A program made the translations under genes and the position numbers. Below the pieces are notes generated by a model. It was not told the DNA's origin. It was given only the letters and a program-made list of their open reading frames with translations, and made no database searches. Shown piece by piece: positions 46,074 to 54,486 of a stretch of DNA of 64,000 bases. Within the stretch, counting starts at the first letter, position 1. Every line of letters starts with the position of its first letter. The DNA lies in NCBI RefSeq assembly GCF_011516825.1, contig NZ_WOTA01000010.1:62001-126000 (forward strand), in the 5' to 3' direction. The stretch comes from Acetobacter oeni (GTDB lineage Bacteria > Pseudomonadota > Alphaproteobacteria > Acetobacterales > Acetobacteraceae).

Positions 46074-46660
46074 TTGCGAGTGGATCTGCTGCGCGGGCGG
46101 CTTTGCTGACGGGCAGTGGTCTTCCGTTCACGGTGCAGGCTGCTGAGATTGATGAGCGTGTTCTTAAAGAGGCCGGACGCGCTGCCGGTGACACGCCCGG
46201 GACGGTTGCGCTGCGGCTGGCCGCAGCCAAGGCGCTGGACGTGTCCGGCAGGCATGCTGATCCGGACGCGGTGATTACAGGCGCTGATCAGATGCTCAGT
46301 TGTGAAGGTGTCTGGTTCGACAAGCCCGGCTCACACAGTGAGGCGCGCGATCAGCTGATGTTTCTCCGTGGCCGGACGCATTATCTGCATTCCGCTGTCG
46401 TGCTGTGTCGGGGCGAGAGTGTTTTCTGGCAGCATGTCTCGACCTGTGCGCTGACCATGCGGGCTTTCTCCGACACTTTTACTGATATGTATTTTGCGCT
46501 TGATGGCGGCGCGTGTCTGTCCTGCGTGGGCGCTTACCGGGTGGAGGGTCCCGGGGTTCATCTGTTTGAACGGATTGAAGGCGATTACAGCGCGATTCTG
46601 GGGCTTCCGATGCTGCCGTTGCTTCAGGCTTTGCGTGCGCATGGCATTCTTGCCGGGTAA
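46001..46660 (+). CDS. maf: Maf-family nucleotide pyrophosphatase
   Basis: Maf proteins hydrolyse non-canonical or modified nucleoside triphosphates. From ATG 46001 the 219-residue protein has LVLASGSAARAALL (a variant of the usual LASxSPRR), the acidic active-site ITGADQMLSCEG, AFSDTF and GAYRVEGPGVHLFERIEGDY. The N-terminal 20 residues are an extension typical of origin-proximal alphaproteobacterial Maf. A GAATC site and three GTAC motifs lie in its first 25 codons. In many relatives aroE, coaE and dnaQ follow; here a tRNA and a degraded island do. Confidence 0.9.
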   Translation: MIESSADENEVLTPLKALISTDLVLASGSAARAALLTGSGLPFTVQAAEIDERVLKEAGRAAGDTPGTVALRLAAAKALDVSGRHADPDAVITGADQMLSCEGVWFDKPGSHSEARDQLMFLRGRTHYLHSAVVLCRGESVFWQHVSTCALTMRAFSDTFTDMYFALDGGACLSCVGAYRVEGPGVHLFERIEGDYSAILGLPMLPLLQALRAHGILAG

Positions 46661-46750
46661 TCATTCCCGGATTCGGGACTTGCCAGAAAGATTTCCTCCC
46701 GCTATATCGCGCGCACTCCGACGGTATCTGCAGGGTATCTTTTCGGAAGT

Positions 46751-46826
46751 GGGGCCATAGCTCAGTTGGGAGAGCGCCTGAATGGCATTCAGGAGGTCGT
46801 GAGTTCGATTCTCATTGGCTCCACCA
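46751..46826 (+). tRNA. tRNA-Ala (anticodon GGC)
   Basis: A complete cloverleaf with encoded CCA: acceptor GGGGCCA/TGGCTCC, D arm TAGCTCAGTTGGGAGAGC, anticodon arm CCTGA-ATGGCAT-TCAGG and T arm with GAGTTCGATTCTC. GGC reads GCC and GCT. It borders a degraded island and could have served as its integration site. Confidence 0.95.
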
Positions 46827-47341
46827 GTTCTGATCTACAATTTTCGAAATTAAACTGTCCGTGCTGACAGAAGTATATGTCTTTCGGACTCTTTCAAAAA
46901 TTCTGCTCGTGGCCGTTGTGAGCCACAGGTCATGAACTCATGAGCGTTGCCGCTTAAGCCAGCGTCAGGTTCCGCTTGTCACACTACTGACGAGTGCGTG
47001 TCGCTTGGCGATCTCAACCCGATCACTCTCCGCTGCATATCATCGCTTGCAGAACCGACACGACACGCCCGGTGGTGGTCTGCTGCTTTTCTGTGTGAGA
47101 TGCCGGTGGGGCTGGAGAGAACGCGCTGGCTGCTGCCGGACTAAGCGTGATGGCGGCAACGGGAAGAGTAGCGATGCGACGCATTGATGGCTCTTCTGGC
47201 AGGACAATCGTTAATTCGCGGAAATCTCACGAACTGATGAGAATGTGTGTGAAGGATGCCGCTATGACCAGAATGGCTGGCTGAGCACGACGGAGCGTCA
47301 GTTATAATGGTGACTTAATAATCACGAAGCGACGAAAGTTC
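46827..47341. other. Noncoding, probably decayed mobile DNA
   Basis: About 515 bases after tRNA-Ala contain no credible gene; the open frames of 60-65 codons look random. Base composition is less GC-rich than in neighbouring genes. The part GACTCTTTCAAAAATTCTG near 46894 resembles terminal sequences of some IS5-group elements, but I could not pair it with an opposite end. I regard it as remnant DNA of an island. Confidence 0.4.
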
Positions 47342-47827
47342 ATGATCAGAGACGTAACTGCGGATTTAAATGCAATTCTGAAGCAGCATGCGGAAGTGAG
47401 TAAGGCATTTATAGACATCATCAGCAGTCCCTTATTGGGCCGCGAGACGCTCTCCGCAGCTTTAGGCGAGTTATCTGAGCATTTAGTCGCCGCGTTTATC
47501 GGTGGTGCCCGAGAAATACGCGGGAACAAAGGGTTTGATCTGATCGGCCCAGGCAATGAGAAAATAGAGGTGAAATCGCGTCAACTCAGTAAGTGGGGTG
47601 GCTCCCTGCAATTCAATTTTGGTGCGCATTCCGCTTCGGCAGACGAAGCATTTTGTATCGCGTGGGACGACACTGGGCCGCCACCGGTTATTCACGCCGC
47701 GTTTCGGGCACCCATTCCTTGGATGCTCGAAAAATGGGGCTGCCCTGGACAAAATTCTTACTCAATCCGGACAAAGCTGAAAGCGCTTCAGCAGGCGGTG
47801 TTCTGCGTTGATCGAGTATGCTCTTGA
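47342..47827 (+). CDS. Putative restriction endonuclease-like protein (PD-(D/E)XK type)
   Basis: The 161-residue protein has the spacing of a PD-(D/E)XK nuclease: Glu46 in a helix, Asp66 in NKGFDLIG, then Glu76-Val-Lys78 in KIEVKSRQ, followed by a strand with FNFGAHS. Small type II restriction enzymes and related nucleases share this core. It lies beside a fragment of a DNA adenine methylase on the opposite strand, which fits a former restriction-modification pair. It has no clear ribosome binding site, and its last codons overlap the methylase remnant, so the C-terminus may be truncated. Its target is unknown. Confidence 0.6.
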   Translation: MIRDVTADLNAILKQHAEVSKAFIDIISSPLLGRETLSAALGELSEHLVAAFIGGAREIRGNKGFDLIGPGNEKIEVKSRQLSKWGGSLQFNFGAHSASADEAFCIAWDDTGPPPVIHAAFRAPIPWMLEKWGCPGQNSYSIRTKLKALQQAVFCVDRVCS

Positions 47828-48031
47828 ACCGGACCCGCCGCCGGTGTTCCAGCGGGTCGGCATGCTCACCATCTCATAGCCCGCGAGCACACTGCGGATC
47901 TCCGGCCTGTCATTGATCGACATGATGAACCCACCCCTGAGCGAGCGCAGCAAGCCGGCCAGCACTTTGAAGTCGTCGCGAGAAAAAGGCACGTTATAGT
48001 AATCTTGACGTGACAATTCCCCCGTCGTCAT
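47762..48031 (-). pseudogene. C-terminal fragment of a D12-class DNA adenine methyltransferase
   Basis: The sequence DYYNVPFSRDDFKVLAGLLR and GGFIMSINDRPEIRSVLAGY with MPTRWNTGGG matches the C-terminal part of Dam-like adenine methylases. The N-terminal two thirds, with the FxGxG SAM-binding and DPPY catalytic motifs, are missing. After GSGSRA the sequence departs from the family, so the 3' end is also damaged or fused. The fragment ends some 60 bases before the phosphotransacylase gene. It is almost surely non-functional. Confidence 0.7.
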
Positions 48032-48094
48032 GTGCGCTCAGATGTTCTCTGCCTATAGTTCTTTCCGCATTCTGTGGCTGACAGACGGAGAGAT

Positions 48095-49135
48095 ATGGTT
48101 ATGGGCGGGAGTTTACCGGAAACATCTGATGCGGGGCATGTCTCCCCTCTGACCCGTCAGTTTATTCATGATGCTTCCGAGCAGCCTGTCATTCATAAGG
48201 GGCTTAGCCATCGTGTTTTTGAAGAGCTGATCAGCCGGGTCGCCGGTATTCCCAGGGTGCCTACTGCCGTTGTCTGGCCGCGTGAGGCGCATGCCCTGGA
48301 GGGTGCGCTTGCCGCCGCAAAATATGGGCTGATTCATCCGGTTCTTGTCGGGCGTGCCACTGAAATCCGGGAGGTGGCGAAAAATGCCGGACTGGATCTG
48401 GCTGACAGTGAAATTGCCGATGTTGCGGATGATGTGGACGCTGCGGCGAAAGCTGTTTCCATGGCGCGTGAGGGCCGTGTGCAGAGTGTGATGAAAGGAA
48501 GCCTGCACACAGATATTCTGATGCGTGCTGTCGTTTCCGCTGAAGGTGGTCTCCGGACCGAGCGCCGCATCAGCCATGTCTTTCTGCTTGCCGCGCCGCG
48601 CTATGACGATCTTCTCTTTGTGACGGACGCGGCAATCAATATTTTTCCCGATCTCGATACGAAACGGGACATTACCCAGAACGCGATCGATCTTCATACA
48701 GGTCTCGGTCTGGGTGCGCCGCGGGTTGCAATTCTGTCAGCCGTTGAGATCATCAACAGCAAGATACCCAGCACGGTGGATGCGGCCTGTCTGTGTAAAA
48801 TGGCGGAGCGGGGGCAGATTACCGGAGGTGTGCTGGAGGGGCCGCTGGCGATGGATAACGCGATCGATCCGGAAGCGGCCCGGATCAAGGGGATTGAGTC
48901 TCCGGTTGCCGGTCGGGCACAGATTCTCGTTGTTCCTGATCTTGAAGCCGGGAATATGCTGGCCAAGAACCTGATTTTCATGGGGGGCGCGACTTCGGCC
49001 GGCATCGTTCTGGGTGCCCGTGTGCCGGTTATTCTCACCAGCCGTGCGGACAGTATTCAGGACCGCGTGATCTCAGCCGCCATTGGTGCGCTTTATGGCT
49101 GGCACGTTGCTTCGCAGAAGCAGGATACGCAATAG
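48095..49135 (+). CDS. Phosphate acetyl/butyryltransferase
   Basis: A 346-residue transacylase of the Pta/Ptb family, which converts acyl-CoA and phosphate to acyl phosphate and CoA. Diagnostic stretches include AAKYGLIHPVLVGRATEI, VQSVMKGSLHTDILMRAV, TDAAINIFPDLDTKRDI, GPLAMDNAID and the C-terminal MGGATSAGIVLGARVPVILT. The start ATG 48095 has GGAG close by; an ATG two codons later is possible. No acetate or butyrate kinase gene is adjacent, which is unusual, so its partner is elsewhere or it serves in acyl-CoA recycling. Confidence 0.88.
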   Translation: MVMGGSLPETSDAGHVSPLTRQFIHDASEQPVIHKGLSHRVFEELISRVAGIPRVPTAVVWPREAHALEGALAAAKYGLIHPVLVGRATEIREVAKNAGLDLADSEIADVADDVDAAAKAVSMAREGRVQSVMKGSLHTDILMRAVVSAEGGLRTERRISHVFLLAAPRYDDLLFVTDAAINIFPDLDTKRDITQNAIDLHTGLGLGAPRVAILSAVEIINSKIPSTVDAACLCKMAERGQITGGVLEGPLAMDNAIDPEAARIKGIESPVAGRAQILVVPDLEAGNMLAKNLIFMGGATSAGIVLGARVPVILTSRADSIQDRVISAAIGALYGWHVASQKQDTQ

Positions 49136-49158
49136 TTCTGTGTTTGCAGGATGGTCGC

Positions 49159-49608
49159 TTACGTCATCCAGATCATAATATCCGCATCGGACCCGTCCGC
49201 GTAATAGCGCGGTCTTGTTCCGATTTTTTCGAAATCTGCGGCAAGATAAAGTGCTTTTGCAGGTTCATTCCGTGCGGAGACTTCCAGGAACAGCTGCGTG
49301 GTATTGAGATTTTCCAGCCGGTTCCGGAGGGCGCGGAGAAGTGCCATGGCGACGCCACGGCGACGGAATGTTCTGCTGACGGCGAGTGTCAGAATTTCCG
49401 CTTCATCGCCTGCGAGACGGGCCAGAATAAAACCTGTCGGCTCGTTATCCTGTGATGCGATCAGTGACAATGTGCGCGGCATTTCCAGAAACGATCTGAA
49501 TGCGGAGGCGGACCATCTTTCGCTTCCCTCGAAACTTTCCGCATGAATGGCGGCGTACACCTCGCAAAATTCAGGCCCTGCTTCAGTAATATCCTGAGAA
49601 GCGGACAT
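49159..49608 (-). CDS. rimI: Ribosomal protein S18-alanine N-acetyltransferase RimI
   Basis: A 149-residue GNAT enzyme: ILTLAVSRTFRRRGVAMALL is the acetyl-CoA-binding motif and FLEVSARNEPAKALYLAADF the family-specific second half. Its ATG overlaps the tsaB stop codon, the classical tsaB-rimI pair. Confidence 0.9.
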   Translation of the reverse strand: MSASQDITEAGPEFCEVYAAIHAESFEGSERWSASAFRSFLEMPRTLSLIASQDNEPTGFILARLAGDEAEILTLAVSRTFRRRGVAMALLRALRNRLENLNTTQLFLEVSARNEPAKALYLAADFEKIGTRPRYYADGSDADIMIWMT

Positions 49609-50330
49609 TATTGCGGGCGGGCTCTCAGACCGGCGCGTGGTAATTTTGCTTCCGGAGGATCAACATAAAGCGGCAGGGCGGAACGCGGCGGTAACGCGCC
49701 TTTCAGACGTGCGAGTGCGACGCCGGCGATCGCTTCGAAATCAGCTTCGCTGACGGGTGCGGTCTGACATTTTTCGTCACTGAGCATAGCGGCGCAGTCT
49801 GTCGCGGCGTCCCCGGCAAGGAGCCATGCGGCGGACGCGGGTCGCCAGGTGGCACTCTCAACCGCAATCACGTCTCCTGCTACGGATTCCACGAACCATC
49901 GTCCCCGCCGGGCGCCATAAACGCAGAGCCAGCCATTCAGCTTCCGGGCTGTCACCTGTTCATTCAGTCGCGATGCCAGAGCTTCTCCGCGTGTGACGCC
50001 GACAACGGGACATTCCGCGCCGAAAGCCAGTCCCGCCGCCAGGGCGCAGGCTGTGCGTAATCCGGTAAACGAGCCTGGTCCGACAATCACCGCGATCAGG
50101 TCGGGGTTTATCCACCCTGCTTCTTTCAGGCAGGTTTCAAGCATGACCGGCAGGGCGCCGATCCCTTCATGTCCGGCCTGGTTCGCGGAGGCTGCAAGAG
50201 ACAGATCGTTTTTGGTATTTTTTTCAATCGCGCCGACACGTGCTCCGACGTTTTCTCCTGTCGGAGAGGCATCGAGTACGATGATCCGGCGCGGGTCTGG
50301 TAATTCAGGCGGGGCGGATGTTGCGTTCAA
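49608..50330 (-). CDS. tsaB: tRNA threonylcarbamoyladenosine biosynthesis protein TsaB
   Basis: TsaB is the partner subunit of TsaD in making the t6A37 modification of ANN-decoding tRNAs. The 240-residue protein has the ASKHA-fold start IIVLDASPTGENVGARV and the signature VIVGPGSFTGLRTACALAAG. It overlaps the nitroreductase gene by four bases and rimI by one, so the three form one operon. Confidence 0.93.
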   Translation of the reverse strand: MNATSAPPELPDPRRIIVLDASPTGENVGARVGAIEKNTKNDLSLAASANQAGHEGIGALPVMLETCLKEAGWINPDLIAVIVGPGSFTGLRTACALAAGLAFGAECPVVGVTRGEALASRLNEQVTARKLNGWLCVYGARRGRWFVESVAGDVIAVESATWRPASAAWLLAGDAATDCAAMLSDEKCQTAPVSEADFEAIAGVALARLKGALPPRSALPLYVDPPEAKLPRAGLRARPQ

Positions 50331-50917
50331 AGCAGTCGACAGGCTTCGTCAAAGGGCAGTCGCGCGGCGCGCGGCGTTTCATCAGGCTGGCCATGTCCCA
50401 GACAGACGAGAAAATTCGCCCGCCAGCCTTCTGCCGCCAGGAATGTGTCTTCCACGATTGTGCTGTCAAAGCCTGACATAGGGAGCGCATCAAGCCCGAG
50501 TGCCCGCGCGGCAAGGGTCAGGTAGGCGCCCTGTAAGGTGCCATTGCGAAAGGCGGTTTCTTCGGAGAGGCCGACATCGGTTGCGAACCATGACCGGAGA
50601 TCCGGTTCCGGGTTCAGACGGGAAAAATATTCGAAAAACAGGGGATCGTGTGCGACGATCGCCACGACCGGAGCCTGCATTGCTTTATCAACATTGCCGG
50701 CGGACAGGGCGGGCCGGAGCCGGTCTTTTGCATCCTGTGTCGTCAGAAAGACAAAGCGGGCCGGGCAGCAGTTGCCGGAAGTCGGCCCCAGTCTGACCAG
50801 ATCGTAAAGCGTATGAAGTGTTTCATCTGCGACCGGCTCCTCTGTCCATGCCGATGGTGTCCGCGCATCGCGAAACAGGCAATCAAGCGCATTCTCGTCT
50901 ACTGGCACAGACCCCAC
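50327..50917 (-). CDS. Nitroreductase-family protein (RutE/HadB-like)
   Basis: The 196-residue flavoprotein is close to malonic semialdehyde reductase RutE: ALDCLFRDARTPSAWTEEPV at the start, LVRLGPTSGNCCPARFVF, SAGNVDKAMQAPVVAIVAHD, and GLDALPMSGFDSTIVEDTF with LGHGQPDETPRAARLPFDEA at the end. Such enzymes bind FMN and use NAD(P)H. No pyrimidine-degradation (rut) genes are nearby, so the in vivo substrate is open. Confidence 0.88.
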   Translation of the reverse strand: MGSVPVDENALDCLFRDARTPSAWTEEPVADETLHTLYDLVRLGPTSGNCCPARFVFLTTQDAKDRLRPALSAGNVDKAMQAPVVAIVAHDPLFFEYFSRLNPEPDLRSWFATDVGLSEETAFRNGTLQGAYLTLAARALGLDALPMSGFDSTIVEDTFLAAEGWRANFLVCLGHGQPDETPRAARLPFDEACRLL

Positions 50918-51039
50918 TCCGTCTCGGTTCTGTGCCGTGCATACCGCCGCACAGAACGGGTTTCCAGAGTGTTTCGGGTCACTGGCGGTGTGGGGCTTCC
51001 GGCGGAAGGCATTGTGCTGCGGTTACACCGGGGTTGATT

Positions 51040-51603
51040 TCAGCTCAGCACCTGCTCGACCGAGACGATTTCCGGCACGTAATGGCGCAGCATGTTTTCG
51101 ACGCCGTGTTTCAGGGTCGCGCCTGAGGACGGGCAGCCGGAGCAGGCGCCCTGCATGCTCAGTCGCACGACACCGTCACGGTAGCCACGGAAGACGATAT
51201 CACCGCCATCGCTGGCGACTGCCGGGCGCACGCGTGTTTCCAGCAGTTCCTTGATTTGCTGGACGATCTCTTCATCGCCGGGCATGACGGGGTCTTCGAT
51301 GACGGCGGCATCGGCTTCGACCGCCGGGCGACCAGAGACGAAGTGATCCACCAGTGTTGAGAGAATCAGCGGCTTCAGCCCGGCCCAGTCTTCCGCGTCT
51401 GTTTTCGTCACGGAGACAAAATCCGACCCCATGAACACGCGTGAGACGCCTGGCAGCTCAAACAGGGATTCCGCGAGCGCCGAACGTCCGGAAACGGCGT
51501 CTGCGTCAATGAAATCGACTGTGCCGGCATCTCCGGTTACGTCCCGCCCGGGGAGGAATTTCAGCGTGTTGGGGTTCGGTGTGCCCTCAGTCTCAATGAA
51601 CAT
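51040..51603 (-). CDS. NifU-family Fe-S cluster carrier
   Basis: The 187-residue protein has an Nfu N-terminal domain (MFIETEGTPNPNTLKFLPGR, ALAESLFELPGVSRVFMGSD) and a C-terminal NifU-like domain (RPAVASDGGDIVF, GACSGCPSSGATLKHGVE), whose CxxC holds a transient [4Fe-4S] cluster. It delivers clusters to target proteins in the cytoplasm. A gap containing a dispersed repeat follows upstream. Confidence 0.94.
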   Translation of the reverse strand: MFIETEGTPNPNTLKFLPGRDVTGDAGTVDFIDADAVSGRSALAESLFELPGVSRVFMGSDFVSVTKTDAEDWAGLKPLILSTLVDHFVSGRPAVEADAAVIEDPVMPGDEEIVQQIKELLETRVRPAVASDGGDIVFRGYRDGVVRLSMQGACSGCPSSGATLKHGVENMLRHYVPEIVSVEQVLS

Positions 51604-51782
51604 GACCAGACTCCTGGAAAAGGCACTGGCTTCAGAGGATCAGCCGGGATGCCAGACAGATAAAGAGGACGCACACGGTCCTGTATTCACAGATGACATG
51701 TGACAACACTGCCTGAATGGCAAGCCCCGTCTGCTGAAGATCAGAGGCGAACTGAGCGGAAATCATGTCAGCGCCGCCTTCG

Positions 51783-51924
51783 GGGCTCTGCCCGAACCGA
51801 TGGGGGCCACAGGCCTCTGCTGATAAAATCGGTTTCCAAAGGTTTCCGGCCTTTGGCGGGTTTCAGGGCAAAGCCCTGAGAAATGCAGCGACACTCAATG
51901 CGGACAGAACTTTACGTGACAATG
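51783..51924 (-). repeat. Dispersed hairpin repeat, copy 4
   Basis: On the minus strand: CATTGTCACGTAAAGTTCTG, TTTCTCAGGGCTTTGCCCTG, CCGCCAAAGGCC with CCTTTGGAAACCG, then TTATCAGCAGAGGCC and GGTTCGGGCAGAGCC. This is the most complete copy, with both the upstream part shared with copy 3 and the downstream part shared with copies 1 and 2. It lies between the nifU-like and prolyl oligopeptidase genes. Confidence 0.82.
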
Positions 51925-51949
51925 CCGAACGATCGCCGGCCCAGAAGGA

Positions 51950-54103
51950 CTACTTACTTTCGGGCTCTGCGAGCTGACGCAGGAGATAAACGGCTTCCAG
52001 TGCCTGCTCATGGGCTACTTCCTGAGCGTTGACCGTTCCGGAATGTCCGCCTTCCGTGTCTTCGTAATAGTAAAACGGTGAGCCGATGTCCTCCAGCCGC
52101 GCGGCAAACCGTCGGGCATGAACGGGGCCGACGCGGTCATCGGTTGTGGAGGTGAAGATGAAGGGCGTGGGGTAATGCACACCCGTCCGGAGGTGCTGGA
52201 GCGGCGAAATCGACTCCAGAAAACGGCGTTCGTCCGGGACATTCACCGACCCGTATTCATCGGCCCAGGAGGCTCCGGCGGCCATTGTTTCGTAATGCAG
52301 CATATCCAGCAGCGGCACTCCGATTACAGCCGCGTTCCACAGATCCGGGTGCTGTGTGAATTCCACGCCCATGAGCAGGCCGCCGTTTGAACGTCCGCGT
52401 ATTCCGAGATGGGACGCAGATGTAATGTGTCGGGAAATCAGATCGCGGCCCACGGCGGCAAAATCGTCGTAAACCCGTTGTCTGTGCGTTTTTCGTCCCG
52501 CTTCATGCCAGGCCGGGCCGAATTCGCCGCCGCCCCGGATATTCGCAACGGCATAGACGCCGCCCTGATTCAGCCAGAGGCGACCGGTTTCCGGTGAATA
52601 GGTGGGTGTGTAAGAGGCCTGGAAGCCGCCGTAAGCCGTGAGAAGCGTTGGGTGTGATCCGTCCGCCACCATGCCTTTCGGACGCACGAGGAAATAGGGA
52701 ATCCGTGTGCCGTCGGAGGATTTTGCCCAGAGTTGTTCGACCGCGAGATTGCTCGCGTCGAACTGGGCCGGGATCTGACGGATTTTTTCCGCTCCGGCCT
52801 GGCTGGCTCCGACGAGCCACAACTGCGGAGGATCGGTATATCCTTCAACGGTCAGGAAGGCTGCGTCAGAATTCCGGTCGGCGTCGGCAATATGAACGGT
52901 CGACAGATCGGGCAACGGCAGAACAACGCGGGACCATATTTTGCCCGGTTTCCCGGATGACCGCAGGACCATTGCGCGACCGCGGACATTATCGAAATAA
53001 GTCACGACAACTGTATTTCGCGTTACGGCGACTTCATCAAGCGCTTCCGTCGCGGCGGGCGTGTATAAAATTTCCACGTCCTGATCCGGGGCGGAAGGAT
53101 CAACGGAAACCAGACTGCCAGAGGGGATCGTCCGGGAGGCCGCCGGTGTCCAGGGTTCATTAAGCGACAGGATCAGTCTGCCATGCAGCATGCCCTGCAG
53201 ATCGATGTGTTCAGGCAGGGCGAGCCAGCGAAGCCCGCCCGGGCTGGCACCATGAAAGGCGGTGTCCATGCCTTTGAGAACAGCAAACCGGTTTGTAAAA
53301 AACGTGGGTGAACGGTGGATGATCAGAAGGCTGTTGCTATCTCCGTCGGTGAGTGTTTCAGGATCGACGGCGACATCGGTTTTTTCGCCACGGGCGATTT
53401 CGATGGCCTGATCGAGCGGCTGTCCGCGAACCACGCGCCGGACCACGAACGGATAACCGGAGGTTGTCAGCGTAGCTCCGGTGCCGTCCCAGTCACGGGA
53501 TACAAGCAGCGTATCGCGGTCCACCCAGGCGGCTGTCTGTTTGGAGCGCGGCAACACGAAGCCATTCAGAACGAAAAGTCCTGCCTGGGTATCGAATTCC
53601 CTTAGTGTATCGGCATCTTCGCCACCCTCTGACAGGCTGACAAGGCAAAACCGTTCTTTTGGTTCCAGGCATCCGGCGCCCTGGAATATCCAGTTTTCAT
53701 GCTCCCGTTTCGCGAGTGCATCGACGTCCAGCTTTGTCACCCAGCCGGTCAGTTCCTGCCGGTAAGAAGCGAGTGTGGTCTGGCGCCAGATTCCTCTCGG
53801 ATGATGATCATCCTGCCAGAAATTCCAGACATGATTTCCGAGGAATCGTGGTTTTGCAAGCCGTTCATGACTTTGCCTGGCGGCCAGCGCGCTGGCATAA
53901 AAATCCGGATAGCGGGGATCTGACTGCAGCACGTCGAATGTTTTTTTATTTTGTGCGGCGACCCAGTCCAGAGCTTCCGCTCCGTGCACATCTGAAAGTG
54001 CCGCCGATGAAATGAGGGGATGACCGGGTGCGGCGCGTGCGGTCGCCGAGACAAGCATTCCGGATGTCAGAATCGCAAGCGGCCACATATGAAAAGCGCG
54101 CAT
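51950..54103 (-). CDS. Exported S9A prolyl oligopeptidase family protein
   Basis: The 717-residue enzyme has a signal peptide (MRAFHMWPLAILTSGMLVSA through ARA), a seven-bladed propeller-like N-terminal half, and an alpha/beta-hydrolase half with nucleophile Ser572 in GRSNGG, the block LLTAYGGFQASYTP, Asp in TDDRVGPVHA and His in EGGHSG. It cleaves short peptides, probably after proline, in the periplasm. The start MRAFHM is chosen because GAGG lies five bases upstream; a start ten codons earlier is possible. Confidence 0.9.
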   Translation of the reverse strand: MRAFHMWPLAILTSGMLVSATARAAPGHPLISSAALSDVHGAEALDWVAAQNKKTFDVLQSDPRYPDFYASALAARQSHERLAKPRFLGNHVWNFWQDDHHPRGIWRQTTLASYRQELTGWVTKLDVDALAKREHENWIFQGAGCLEPKERFCLVSLSEGGEDADTLREFDTQAGLFVLNGFVLPRSKQTAAWVDRDTLLVSRDWDGTGATLTTSGYPFVVRRVVRGQPLDQAIEIARGEKTDVAVDPETLTDGDSNSLLIIHRSPTFFTNRFAVLKGMDTAFHGASPGGLRWLALPEHIDLQGMLHGRLILSLNEPWTPAASRTIPSGSLVSVDPSAPDQDVEILYTPAATEALDEVAVTRNTVVVTYFDNVRGRAMVLRSSGKPGKIWSRVVLPLPDLSTVHIADADRNSDAAFLTVEGYTDPPQLWLVGASQAGAEKIRQIPAQFDASNLAVEQLWAKSSDGTRIPYFLVRPKGMVADGSHPTLLTAYGGFQASYTPTYSPETGRLWLNQGGVYAVANIRGGGEFGPAWHEAGRKTHRQRVYDDFAAVGRDLISRHITSASHLGIRGRSNGGLLMGVEFTQHPDLWNAAVIGVPLLDMLHYETMAAGASWADEYGSVNVPDERRFLESISPLQHLRTGVHYPTPFIFTSTTDDRVGPVHARRFAARLEDIGSPFYYYEDTEGGHSGTVNAQEVAHEQALEAVYLLRQLAEPESK

Positions 54104-54486
54104 AAAGCCTCGGAAATCAGTTTTTCTTTGCATTTATCTCATTCTGTCGAGAATGGGACTTCTTTTATACATACAATAAAACATATCCGGAATCCGTTGT
54201 CTGCAATGGGATCGGACTGGTGGGTTATGGCGCTGATCAGTCAGAATCGGTCTGTTAAGTTAATTCAGGGTATAGAAAAGTAATGTTGCATATAACATAA
54301 ATAATATATTAACAAAATAAGAAAATATTTTAGCATGTCGGTAGTTAATTTTGTATGCGACTAAATGAATCAAGATTATTTTTTAACTTAAAGCGTAACT
54401 TTTTTTTATACAATTTGTTCGATGTAATCGAATGTTTCCGAATAGTCGGATATTACAGAATGCGATAAAAAGCCGGAGCTCAGATA
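54104..54486. other. A/T-rich regulatory region of the chemotaxis operon
   Basis: About 380 bases between divergent genes, with very A/T-rich parts (54280-54420). The chemotaxis promoter should lie here, but several -10-like and -35-like hexamers are possible and I cannot choose one. No small gene is convincing. Confidence 0.5.

Noticed and set aside
46894-46930. IS5-like terminal inverted repeat
   Set aside because: Only one end resembles such a sequence and no partner end or transposase remnant could be read, so I do not list an insertion sequence.
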